A stretch of DNA of 64,000 nt from Microbacteriaceae bacterium MWH-Ta3 (lineage in GTDB: Bacteria > Actinomycetota > Actinomycetes > Actinomycetales > Microbacteriaceae), in assembly GCA_003053925.1 (NCBI GenBank), contig QBKD01000001.1, forward strand, positions 248,001-312,000, in the 5' to 3' direction. Under the pieces are notes generated by a model, which did not search any database, was not told the origin of the DNA, and saw only the letters and a program-made list of their open reading frames with translations. Position 1 is the first letter of the stretch; each line of letters opens with the position of its first letter. The position numbers and the translations under genes were made by a program. Positions 56,371-64,000 of this stretch are shown piece by piece.

Positions 56371-57267
56371 TTATTCGGCGGTGTAGGGAAGTCGGGAATC
56401 GACGGTCTGGTTGTCCCAGGTCTGGCGCACCCACGCATGGGCAGGTTCGTCGGTGATAAGCCAGGTGCGTTCCGGGTCCGGCCCGGCCATCACATTGAGG
56501 TAATACAGGTCGTAACCGGGTGCGGCAACGCACGGGCCATGCCAACCAAAGGGCACCAGGGCAATATCGCCCGTGTGGACTTCGGCCAGGGTATCGATAG
56601 TTCCGGCAGGCGACGACGAGGTCTGCAGGAACCCAAAGGGTTCGGCCGCGGTCGGGGCAACGGTGCCGCGCGAAACGGCCGTTTCAAAGTAATAGATTTC
56701 CTCGAGGCGCGACTCGGCGCCCGGCACATACTCATCGTGCTTGTGCGGCGGATAGCTGGACCAGTTTTCGCTGGGAGTGATGACCTCGCACACGATCATG
56801 CGTGCGGCATCCAGGTTCGCCGGAGTGCCAAAATTGTGGACCTGCCGGCTGGACCGGCCCGCACCTCGGAGTTCGGGTTCGACCGCACTCGCCTCGATGT
56901 ACTGCACGGGCTTGCGTTCGGTCGTGGGGGAACTGGCCACGGCAACACGGCCCACTCCCTGAACGGTCAACGACGCGCCCGTGGGGATGTACAGAACATC
57001 GGTGGAACCGTGAAACACGTCGAGGCGCCCCCGCAGTTCCTGCGTAGCACTGTCGCCGTCCACCAAATACGAGACCTCGAACGACCCCTCCAGGGGAACA
57101 ATCAGTCGCTCTTCGTCGGCGCCCGGCAACGACAACGATTCGCCCGCCGTCAGCACACCCACGCGCACGCCCGTGTACTGCCAGCCCGCGATCGATCCGT
57201 CCACAACGGATTCCCAGCCCTCGTGCGCCAAAGCGCCCTGCGGGTAAAACCAACTGGGGTTCGTCAT
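56371..57267 (-). CDS. iolB: 5-deoxy-glucuronate isomerase
   Basis: The 298-residue cupin-type isomerase converts 5-deoxy-glucuronate to 5-dehydro-2-deoxy-gluconate. The ATG at 57267 gives MTNPSWFYPQG. The metal site is visible in YPPHKHDEY followed by LEEIYYF, and a late VPFGWHGPCVAAPGYDLYYLN block is conserved in IolB. It follows iolA by 60 bp with a hairpin between. Confidence 0.94.
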   Translation of the reverse strand: MTNPSWFYPQGALAHEGWESVVDGSIAGWQYTGVRVGVLTAGESLSLPGADEERLIVPLEGSFEVSYLVDGDSATQELRGRLDVFHGSTDVLYIPTGASLTVQGVGRVAVASSPTTERKPVQYIEASAVEPELRGAGRSSRQVHNFGTPANLDAARMIVCEVITPSENWSSYPPHKHDEYVPGAESRLEEIYYFETAVSRGTVAPTAAEPFGFLQTSSSPAGTIDTLAEVHTGDIALVPFGWHGPCVAAPGYDLYYLNVMAGPDPERTWLITDEPAHAWVRQTWDNQTVDSRLPYTAE

Positions 57268-57286
57268 GTCGTCTCCTGAAAGGTTC

Positions 57287-57320
57287 TCGCGCCGTGACCC
57301 CACCACTGGTCACGGCGCGA
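57287..57320 (-). terminator. Intercistronic hairpin between iolA and iolB
   Basis: A perfect 13-bp stem TCGCGCCGTGACC/GGTCACGGCGCGA with an 8-nt loop. It starts 7 bp after the iolA stop. It has no T-run. Confidence 0.6.
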
Positions 57321-57327
57321 AATCTGA

Positions 57328-58821
57328 TTAGTTCTGGGGGAACCCGAGGTTGATTCCACCGTGGCTGGGGTCCAACCAGCGCGAGGTCATCGTCTTCTCA
57401 CGCGTGAAGAAGTTGAAGCCCTGAGCGCCGTGAGCCTTGGTGTCGCCGAACAATGAGTTCTTCCAGCCACCGAACGAGTAGTACGCCACGGGAACGGGGA
57501 TGGGCACGTTGATACCGATCATGCCGACCTCGACCTCGTTCTGGAAGCGACGAGCCGCGCCACCGTCGTTGGTGAAGATGGCGGTTCCGTTACCGAATGC
57601 ACCCGAGTTGATGAGCTCGACGCCCTCGTCGTACGACTTCACACGCACAATCGACAGCACCGGACCGAAAATTTCTTCGGTGTAGACCTTCGAGGTCGTC
57701 GGAACGTTGTCGATCAGGGTGGGTCCGAGCCAGTAGCCGTTGGGGTCGCCGTCTACCTCGATGCCGCGGCCGTCGACGACGATCGTTGCACCGTCCTGAG
57801 CAGCGATGTCGATGTACGACGCCACCTTGTCGCGGTGAACTTCGGTCACCAGCGGGCCCATGTCGCACGAGCGACGGCCATCACCGATTGTCAGTGTCTT
57901 CATGCGCGACACGATTTTCTCGACCAACGTGTCGGCAACGGGCTCGACGGCGACGATGACCGAGATGGCCATGCAGCGCTCACCCGCGGAACCGAATCCG
58001 GCGTTGATGGCCGAGTCGGCGACCAGGTCGAGATCGGCGTCGGGCAGGACCAACATGTGGTTCTTTGCGCCACCGAGGGCCTGAACGCGCTTACCGTGAC
58101 GCGAACCCGTTTCGTACACGTACTGAGCGATGGGAGTAGAGCCAACAAACGAGATGGCGCCAACACGGGGGTCCGTCAGCAGGCCGTCGACCGATTCCTT
58201 GTCACCGTTCAACACGGTGAAAACGCCGTCGGGAAGTCCCGCCTCTTTCCACAGTTCCGCCATCCAGATGGCGGCGGTGGGGTCCTTCTCGGAGGGCTTG
58301 AGGATGACGGTGTTACCCGCGGCGATGGCGATGGGGAAGAACCACATCGGCACCATGGCAGGGAAGTTAAAGGGGCTGATGACACCGACAACACCGACGG
58401 GCTGGCGGGTCGAATACACGTCGACACCGGTCGAGGCGTTCTCGCTGAACGATCCCTTCAACATGTGGGTCATCGCGCACGCGAACTCGACGACTTCCTG
58501 TCCGCGGCTGATTTCGCCCAGTGCGTCCGACAAGACCTTGCCATGCTCGCTGGTGATGATTTCGGCCAATTCGCCCTTGCGGCGGTTTAGCAGTTCGCGG
58601 AAGGTGAAGATGATGGCCTGACGACGGGCCAACGACAGGTCGCGCCATGCCGGGTAGGCGGCGTGTGCCGAGGCGATTGCCTTCTCGATGTCGGCCGCGT
58701 TTGCCAGGACAACGCGCTTGGTTTCCTTACCCAAAGCCGGGTCAAAGACGGGCGCGCTGCGGTCGCTCGTACCGTGATCGTGTGCACCGTTAATCCAGTG
58801 GGGAACGAGTGAGGCGGTCAT
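57328..58821 (-). CDS. iolA: Methylmalonate-semialdehyde dehydrogenase (acylating)
   Basis: The 497-residue aldehyde dehydrogenase converts malonate or methylmalonate semialdehyde to acetyl- or propionyl-CoA, the last step of inositol degradation. Catalytic Cys is in GSAGERCMAIS. GGAKNHMLVLPDAD and FVGSTPIAQYVYE are the MMSDH-type blocks. PFNFPAMVPMWFFPIA marks the cofactor fold. It is the third gene of the iol operon. Confidence 0.95.
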   Translation of the reverse strand: MTASLVPHWINGAHDHGTSDRSAPVFDPALGKETKRVVLANAADIEKAIASAHAAYPAWRDLSLARRQAIIFTFRELLNRRKGELAEIITSEHGKVLSDALGEISRGQEVVEFACAMTHMLKGSFSENASTGVDVYSTRQPVGVVGVISPFNFPAMVPMWFFPIAIAAGNTVILKPSEKDPTAAIWMAELWKEAGLPDGVFTVLNGDKESVDGLLTDPRVGAISFVGSTPIAQYVYETGSRHGKRVQALGGAKNHMLVLPDADLDLVADSAINAGFGSAGERCMAISVIVAVEPVADTLVEKIVSRMKTLTIGDGRRSCDMGPLVTEVHRDKVASYIDIAAQDGATIVVDGRGIEVDGDPNGYWLGPTLIDNVPTTSKVYTEEIFGPVLSIVRVKSYDEGVELINSGAFGNGTAIFTNDGGAARRFQNEVEVGMIGINVPIPVPVAYYSFGGWKNSLFGDTKAHGAQGFNFFTREKTMTSRWLDPSHGGINLGFPQN

Positions 58822-58859
58822 ATCAGTCCTTTGTTTTCGTGAATTTCAGGGAGAAAAAT

Positions 58860-59738
58860 TTATCCGTGGACCATCGCGACGGCGGTGTCTACGGTTGCTG
58901 CAACGTTATCGCCCGCGGGATACAGAATCGAGCGACCAACAACAAGGCCACGCACGCCGGGAAGGGCCAGCGCGTTCGACCACTTGGCGAAGGTGTCGCC
59001 CTTGGCGTCGCCGGGATCTCCACCGAGAAGCAGGGTGGGCAGGGTTGTTGCCTGCATGACGCGTTCCATGTCGTCGACGACGGGGAGCTTCAGCCACGAC
59101 TGCGCCGAAGAATTACCGAGGCCCTGGGCAATGGCGACCGAGAGAATGACCTGATCGGTAGACAGGTTGTTCACGATGCGGCCGTCCTTCCATTCGCTCA
59201 TGAAGGGCTCGAGCATGATGGGGATTCCGGCTTCGGCGGCATCCGACACGGCAAGGGCCGTGGCCTCGAGAGTGTCGGCGGTTCCCGCGTCGCTCAGGTT
59301 GATGCGCACGAGGTTCTTGGCGAAGTCCAGGCGGTCGCGCTCGATCGATTCGATGTCGTATGCGGTGTAGCGGTCGTCCATCTCGAACGCCGCGCCACGC
59401 AGGCCACCGCGGTTCATCGATGCGACAACAATCTTGTCGTCCAGCAGACCCAGCAACGCGAGGTCGTCGATGATGTCGGGGGTTCCCAGAACACCGTCGA
59501 CACCGGGGCGAGTAATGGCCACGGCCAAACGCTCGAGCAAGTCGTAGCGATTCGACATCGCGGTGGGGTTGCTGCCCACTGCGAGTGCGCCACGTGCGGG
59601 GTGATCCGCTGCCACAATCATCAGGCGGCCATCGCCATCGCTAATCGACCGAGTGCGTCGGTTCGCATAGATTTCGGCCAGGCGACCAGGGTTGGTGGCC
59701 CGCGCATTGCGCAGCGCCTCGAAATCGAGTGACACCAT
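58860..59738 (-). CDS. Aldolase of the iol operon (probable 5-dehydro-2-deoxyphosphogluconate aldolase)
   Basis: From the ATG at 59738 (overlapping the iolC stop as TAATG) the protein has 292 residues. It belongs to the DeoC/FbaB-like class I aldolase group (Cgl0158-type), with LMIVAADHPARGAL, VDGVLGTPDIID, KLPVVDD and LVVGRSILYPAGDN. Such genes replace iolJ in Actinobacteria and should split the IolC product to dihydroxyacetone phosphate and malonate semialdehyde. This role is inferred from position; it is often labelled deoxyribose-phosphate aldolase. Confidence 0.82.
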   Translation of the reverse strand: MVSLDFEALRNARATNPGRLAEIYANRRTRSISDGDGRLMIVAADHPARGALAVGSNPTAMSNRYDLLERLAVAITRPGVDGVLGTPDIIDDLALLGLLDDKIVVASMNRGGLRGAAFEMDDRYTAYDIESIERDRLDFAKNLVRINLSDAGTADTLEATALAVSDAAEAGIPIMLEPFMSEWKDGRIVNNLSTDQVILSVAIAQGLGNSSAQSWLKLPVVDDMERVMQATTLPTLLLGGDPGDAKGDTFAKWSNALALPGVRGLVVGRSILYPAGDNVAATVDTAVAMVHG

Positions 59739-60691
59739 TACGAAATCTCCTTCAGAATTGCGGTGACCTCGTCCGTTGAGGGCATCGCGGTTGAACATTC
59801 GAGTCGGCTGGCCACAACGGCTCCGGCAACATTGGCGAATCGAAGAATGTGTTCCAGGTCCCAGCCCTGCAGCAGGCCGTAGCACAGCGCACCGCCGAAG
59901 GAATCGCCGGCACCCAGGCCATTGATGACATCGACAAAGTAGGGGGGAACCTCGACGGATGAATCCTGGGTCTTGGCCAGAACGCCCTTCGGGCCCTGCT
60001 TCACGATCGCGAGTTCGATGCCGCGTTCCAGCAGGGCATCGGCGGCACGGTGGGGCTCGGTCTCGCCTACCGCCACCTCGCACTCTTCCTTGTTTCCGAC
60101 GGCAACAGTGACCTTGTCGAGCGCGCGATCGACTTCAGCCGATGCCAGCTCGGGCGATTCCCAGAACATGGGTCGGTAGTCAAGGTCGAGGATGGTTAGC
60201 GGAGTGCGACCACGGGCATCCCAGGCGGCGTGGTGTGCGGTGCGCGAGGGTTCCGCGCTGAGGCCGGTGACCGTCGACCAATAAATGCGGGCGTTACGAA
60301 TGGCCTCGAGGTCCAACTCGTCTTCCTCGATGATGAGGTCGGGCGCGATGGGGTCGCGGTAGAAGTACAGCGGGAAGTCGTCGGGCGGGAAAATTTCGCA
60401 AAACACGACGGGCGTGTTCAGGCCTTCGACACCCGAGACGAACTCGTCGCTGACGCCGAGTCGCACCAATTCGTTATGGATGAATGCACCGAAGGGGTCG
60501 TTGCCGGTCCGAGTAATGACGGCTGAACGCAGACCGTGCTTGGCCGCAGCAACCGCCACGTTGGTGGCACTGCCGCCCAGGAACTTGCCGAAGGTCTCGA
60601 CCTTTTCCAGGCCCACACCCACCTGCAGCGGGTAGATGTCGATACCGACACGACCAATCGTGATGACGTCGAATGGCGTCTTCTCGGTCAT
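59738..60691 (-). CDS. iolC: 5-dehydro-2-deoxygluconokinase
   Basis: The PfkB-family kinase has about 317 residues. It has ITIGRVGIDIYPLQVG at the start, GGSATNVAVAAAKHG, and the catalytic GLGAGDSFGGALCYG. It phosphorylates 5-dehydro-2-deoxy-gluconate. The ATG at 60691 is nine bases after GGGAAAGG; another ATG at 60697 is too close to it. It is the first gene of the iol operon, behind a promoter with a candidate operator. Confidence 0.93.
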   Translation of the reverse strand: MTEKTPFDVITIGRVGIDIYPLQVGVGLEKVETFGKFLGGSATNVAVAAAKHGLRSAVITRTGNDPFGAFIHNELVRLGVSDEFVSGVEGLNTPVVFCEIFPPDDFPLYFYRDPIAPDLIIEEDELDLEAIRNARIYWSTVTGLSAEPSRTAHHAAWDARGRTPLTILDLDYRPMFWESPELASAEVDRALDKVTVAVGNKEECEVAVGETEPHRAADALLERGIELAIVKQGPKGVLAKTQDSSVEVPPYFVDVINGLGAGDSFGGALCYGLLQGWDLEHILRFANVAGAVVASRLECSTAMPSTDEVTAILKEIS

Positions 60692-60744
60692 GCGCATTCA
60701 CCTTTCCCTGGGTTAGCGACTCCGGATGCGTCGTCGCATTGACT

Positions 60745-60773
60745 ATGTTAGGACATATTGACATCACTCGCAA
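60745..60773 (-). promoter_or_regulatory. iol operon promoter with overlapping operator
   Basis: On the minus strand TTGCGA (60768-60773) and TAACAT (60745-60750) are separated by 17 bp, a good -35/-10 pair. TGTCAATATGTCCTAACA (60746-60763, minus) fits TGTC-N10-RACA. Its inner part TGTCCTAACA also fits the motif I recall for the C. glutamicum inositol repressor IolR (KGWCHTRACA). It covers the -10 box, suiting repression. Confidence 0.6.
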
Positions 60774-60856
60774 TTCAATCAGGCAAATTGGTGTCGAATT
60801 GAGGTCGAAAGCCCCGTAATTCATTCCCCGTCGCCCCCACCTGCAACACTGGTGAC

Positions 60857-62149
60857 ATGGACATTTTCTTTCTCGTAATCGGTCTCGTCATCGCCCTAGG
60901 CGCTGGTGTGGCAATTGGCTGGTTGGCCCGTGGCCAGCGCGGCGCGGGCGTTGAATCGACGGTGGCCGATGCGGCACTCGTCGCTCGGTTGACGGGCGAG
61001 AACGAACAACTGCATATTCGAATTAACGAGAAGGACCGCCTTCTTACAGAGCTCACCGAGCGTCGCGAGGCAGACCAGGTAAAGGATGCGGCGGCACTGG
61101 CCGACGAGAATCGTGTGTTGCAAATGCTCGCGCCCGTGAAGCAAGCATTGTCCGAGATGAAAGACAAGGTCGAGCAGGTAGAAAAGGCGCGCACGCAGGA
61201 GTACACCACCGTCAACCAAATTTTTCAGGACCTGCGCACACAGACCACGGAACTTCAGCACACCACCCAGGGGCTGAAGAACTCACTGGGCAACGCGAAT
61301 ATTCGCGGCGCGTGGGGCGAAATCCAGCTGGAACGCGTGGTTGAAGCCGCGGGCCTGATGCGGCACGTGGATTTCAGCACGCAGACACATACGACCGATG
61401 CCGACGGCGCATTCCGCCCCGACATGGTTATTAACCTGCCCGACAACAAGACCATCGTGATCGATTCCAAGGTGCCGCTCACGGCTTACCTCGAAGCCAT
61501 GAAGGTGAACGAGCAGGGCGGCGATGTGCGCGGCCTTCTGAACGATCACGCCAAGGCGATGCGCGGTCACGTGAAGGCTCTGTCGGACCGCAAGTATTGG
61601 GAGCGCATGAACACCAGCGCCGATTACGTCATCATGTTCGTACCCAGCGACGCCATGCTGTCCGAGGCCCTCGAGGCTGACACCACACTGTTCGATTACG
61701 CACTGAACCAGAAGGTCGCATTGGTCTCCCCCGTGTCGCTATTCACCACACTGAAGGCCGTGGGCTACATCTGGAAGCAACAGCAACAGTCCACCGAGGT
61801 CGTAAAAATTGTTGAGCTGGGCCAAGAACTCTACAAGCGCCTGGGCACCGCAGCCGATGCCGCCGCCAAGGTGGGTCGCGGCTTAGCCACTGCAGTGTCC
61901 GCATTCAACGATTTCGCGGGGTCGTTCGAGACTCGACTTTTGGTCCACGCGAAGAAGTTCCCGGGCATTGACACCGACGCCATTGCCGCCATCGCGACCG
62001 TGGACAAAGAAGTACGCGACCTCAGCCTGGGCAAATTCCCCGAACCCGAGGCACTGGTTGCGGGATCCGCCGATGCGCTGGACGAAATCCAGATCAATTT
62101 CGAGGATGAGGGTTCGGAGTCCACAATGGACTCTGATGGCACTCGCTAA
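60857..62149 (+). CDS. rmuC: DNA recombination protein RmuC
   Basis: The 430-residue protein has an N-terminal membrane segment (about 3-23), a coiled coil (about 45-130) and the RmuC nuclease-like domain. That domain includes GNANIRGAWGEIQLERVVEAAGL, PDMVINLPDNKTIVIDSKVPLTAY and KYWERMNTSADYVIMFVPSDAM. RmuC limits inversions at short repeats. Its 3' end overlaps the following MFS gene by 14 bp. Confidence 0.94.
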   Translation: MDIFFLVIGLVIALGAGVAIGWLARGQRGAGVESTVADAALVARLTGENEQLHIRINEKDRLLTELTERREADQVKDAAALADENRVLQMLAPVKQALSEMKDKVEQVEKARTQEYTTVNQIFQDLRTQTTELQHTTQGLKNSLGNANIRGAWGEIQLERVVEAAGLMRHVDFSTQTHTTDADGAFRPDMVINLPDNKTIVIDSKVPLTAYLEAMKVNEQGGDVRGLLNDHAKAMRGHVKALSDRKYWERMNTSADYVIMFVPSDAMLSEALEADTTLFDYALNQKVALVSPVSLFTTLKAVGYIWKQQQQSTEVVKIVELGQELYKRLGTAADAAAKVGRGLATAVSAFNDFAGSFETRLLVHAKKFPGIDTDAIAAIATVDKEVRDLSLGKFPEPEALVAGSADALDEIQINFEDEGSESTMDSDGTR

Positions 62150-63362
62150 AAACCGGTCCGACTGGGCTGATGGAATCATCGCCCTGCTGGGTGTCATTTT
62201 TGTCGCGCTCAGCATTCGGTCAGCCATCAGTGGCCTCAGCCCGATTTACGACATCGTTGATACCGATGTACCGCTGGATACGCTGGCTCGGAGCGTGCTG
62301 GGGACTCTTCCTCCCGTGGGATTCGTACTGGGCGGACTTATCACCTCACGTCTTGCACGGCCCCTGGGCCTCGAACGCTTACTTATCGTTCTTGTAGTCC
62401 TTATTCTTGCTGGGCACCTAATTCGCGGCATGGCGACAAGCTGGCAGATGATGGCCGCCGGTTCACTTCTGGCGTTGATTGGCAGCGGTATGGGAAATGT
62501 CGCGTTGCCTCCCGTGATTAAGCGCTACTTCCCCACGCGCATCGGTCGCGTGTCGCCGATGTACACCGTGGCGATGTCGGTCACCTCACTCATCGCCCCG
62601 TTGATCGCCGTTCCGGTGAGTGAAACGTGGGGCTGGCGAGTGTCGCTTGCGTCATGGGCGATTCTGCCCCTGATTGCCGTCATCCCATGGATCATCGAAC
62701 TGCGCCGTGGCCACGAGGCGCACGTGGATTTGGACACGTCCCATGGACCGCGCATTCCCGTGGTGCGCTCGCGCACGGCATGGGCCATAGCCTTGACACT
62801 CACCGTGTCGTCCATGACGGGCTACACGATGTTTGCGTGGATGCCGTCCATCGCCGTCGACAACGCGGGCCTGGATATGGCCGGCGGTGGGCTGCTGCTG
62901 TCGATTTTCGCGGGGATCGGATTACCGTGGGCGCTGATTTCGCCCATTCTCGCCACACGCATGCGCAACATCGCTCCGCTCGTTGTCCTGGGGGTCGCAC
63001 TCACCGTGACTGGCGCACTCGGGTTCATTGTGGCTCCCACAGCCGCGCCGTATCTGTGGTCGATGATTCTGGGGTCCGGGCCATTGTTGTTCCCACTCGC
63101 ATTGGTGCTGATCAATTTGCGCACCGAATCCTCGCACGCCTCATTGCAACTGTCGGCATTCACTCAGTTTGTGGCGTACATCGGTGCAGCAATCGCCGCG
63201 CCTGTCATGGGCTGGACTCACGCGGTGAGCGGCGGCTGGACCGTCGGCTTGGTGGTGCTGGCCTGCTTCAGCTTGATCGCCCTTTGGTCAGCGTGGGTTC
63301 TGGGCAAGGGCAACACGATCGAGGCTGATTTGCGCGCGAGAAACGCAACCTCCGTCCACTGA
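62136..63362 (+). CDS. MFS transporter (CynX/NimT-like)
   Basis: The ATG at 62136 gives 408 residues with about twelve membrane segments. The layout and segments such as LIGSGMGNVALPPVIKRYFP and PISETWGW-like VPVSETWGWRVSLA recall the CynX/NimT (cyanate or nitroimidazole) group. The gene starts 14 bp inside rmuC in another frame, so they are co-transcribed. Substrate unknown. Confidence 0.85.
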   Translation: MALAKNRSDWADGIIALLGVIFVALSIRSAISGLSPIYDIVDTDVPLDTLARSVLGTLPPVGFVLGGLITSRLARPLGLERLLIVLVVLILAGHLIRGMATSWQMMAAGSLLALIGSGMGNVALPPVIKRYFPTRIGRVSPMYTVAMSVTSLIAPLIAVPVSETWGWRVSLASWAILPLIAVIPWIIELRRGHEAHVDLDTSHGPRIPVVRSRTAWAIALTLTVSSMTGYTMFAWMPSIAVDNAGLDMAGGGLLLSIFAGIGLPWALISPILATRMRNIAPLVVLGVALTVTGALGFIVAPTAAPYLWSMILGSGPLLFPLALVLINLRTESSHASLQLSAFTQFVAYIGAAIAAPVMGWTHAVSGGWTVGLVVLACFSLIALWSAWVLGKGNTIEADLRARNATSVH

Positions 63363-63448
63363 CACGCTCGCGCGTCGTACGGACTTTTCGCGTCGTGCGA
63401 TTGCCGCAAAACGCTCCGCAGTAATTCCCCGTCGCCCCGCCGCGATAT

Positions 63449-63466
63449 CGTTGTGCTATCACAACG
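63449..63466. promoter_or_regulatory. Inverted repeat upstream of the FadR-type GntR gene
   Basis: CGTTGTG-CTAT-CACAACG is a perfect repeat with 7-bp arms and 4-bp centre, 64 bp before the ATG. GntR regulators often bind their own promoters at such sites, so this may be an autoregulatory operator. Confidence 0.5.
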
Positions 63467-63530
63467 CGGCACTCGGTGTCGCAAACGTGTGGGCTGATTT
63501 TTACCCACTTAACTCTGATAAGGTGACGAC

Positions 63531-64000
63531 ATGTCGGCGATCCAACCCCCAGCAAGCTCGACTCCCATCGAGCTTCTCGCCGACTACTGCTACGGCATTA
63601 TTTCGCGGCAGATTCGAGAGGGAATACTCGCGCCCGGGGCACGCATCAACATCGAAAAACTCGCGCGTGAACTGGACGTGTCCCCGACCCCGTTGCGCGA
63701 AAGCCTGCCCCGCCTCGAAGCCGACGGTTTTGTGATCAAGAATGCCAATCGCGGCTATTCGGTGTCGCCGTTGTTGAATTCGACAGGCTATCGCAACGCT
63801 TTCCACATGCGACTGTTACTCGAACCCGAAGCTGCACGCCTGGCCGCCGAACACTGCACAACCGACGGTCTTGCCGCACTGCAGTCGGCAATCACCGTAT
63901 TCGTCGAGGCGCAACGCCAGGTAGACCACAACGAACCTGTCAACCACAGCGCCCTTACCCATGCCGACGCCGTTTTTCATGACACCATCGGCGCGAACTG
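63531..64000 (+). CDS. GntR family regulator, FadR/FCD type (cut by window edge)
   Basis: The frame opens at an ATG and runs off the right edge with about 156 residues. The N-terminal winged helix (about 12-80) includes GIISRQIREGILAPGARI, KLARELDVSPTPLRESLPRLEADGFV and NRGYSVSPL. The start of an FCD ligand domain follows (FHMRLLLEPEAARLAAEH). A TGATAA box lies nine bases before the start. The regulated pathway is not visible in the window. Confidence 0.9.
   Translation, partial: MSAIQPPASSTPIELLADYCYGIISRQIREGILAPGARINIEKLARELDVSPTPLRESLPRLEADGFVIKNANRGYSVSPLLNSTGYRNAFHMRLLLEPEAARLAAEHCTTDGLAALQSAITVFVEAQRQVDHNEPVNHSALTHADAVFHDTIGAN

Noticed and set aside
50257-57320. Possibility that the intergenic hairpins are copies of one mobile or REP-like repeat
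   Set aside because: The arm sequences differ completely from one another; they share only shape, so they are not copies of one repeat.

Overview
The window looks like the chromosome of a small-genome actinobacterium, most likely a member of Microbacteriaceae. The evidence is gene order and style. One strand carries smc-mutM-rnc-rpmF-(DUF177)-coaD-recG, followed by rsmD/thiL/DUF3515/ddl and gpsA-plsC-murA-leuD-leuC, which is the usual actinobacterial order. Base composition is moderately GC-rich, tRNA genes do not encode CCA, GTG starts are frequent, and many start codons sit 6-8 bp after a TANNNT box, as expected for leaderless mRNAs. Genus assignment (for example a Luna-type freshwater or marine lineage) is only a guess. 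No phage, insertion sequence or CRISPR array was seen.

Layout. Positions 1-8.1 kb hold DNA maintenance, ribosome and cofactor genes: smc (cut by the left edge), mutM, rnc, rpmF, coaD, recG, rsmD, thiL and a DUF3515 lipoprotein. Positions 8.1-17 kb hold envelope and leucine genes: a ddl-type ligase, a membrane-anchored MurF-like ligase, an alpha/beta hydrolase, gpsA, plsC, murA, leuD and leuC. The MurF-like gene and the hydrolase appear to be inserted between gpsA and ddl, which are usually neighbours. Positions 17-27 kb hold terC, tRNA-Glu, a lipid-kinase homologue, glycerate kinase, tRNA-Gln, a thioredoxin-reductase-like flavoprotein, gltX, an MFS exporter, an FAH-family enzyme and typA. Positions 27-33 kb are a complete oligopeptide ABC importer. 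Positions 33-39 kb hold a CPBP-family membrane protein and the glycine cleavage operon gcvT-gcvH-gcvP behind a tandem glycine riboswitch.

Positions 39-47.5 kb are a mixed accessory stretch: a MATE exporter, a three-gene unit of two small membrane proteins and a DUF1801 protein, an aldo/keto reductase, an isochorismatase-like hydrolase, an SRPBCC protein, a secreted LAETG-anchored protein, a lipoprotein, ychF and an EamA transporter.

Positions 47.5-60.8 kb form a myo-inositol utilisation locus. It has a GntR/UTRA regulator, a single-NBD sugar ABC importer, a divergent iolE-like gene, and a long operon iolC - aldolase - iolA - iolB - iolD - iolH - iolG. Three promoter regions of the locus carry an 18-bp element TGTC-N10-RACA, a good candidate operator for the GntR protein. 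Positions 60.8-64 kb hold rmuC, an overlapping MFS gene, and the start of a FadR-type GntR regulator cut by the right edge.

The points most worth a second look are the MurF-like/hydrolase/Ddl group (8.1-11.7 kb), the overlapping divergent leaderless promoters of thiL and the DUF3515 gene, the inferred inositol regulon operators, and the LAETG surface protein with its lipoprotein neighbour.
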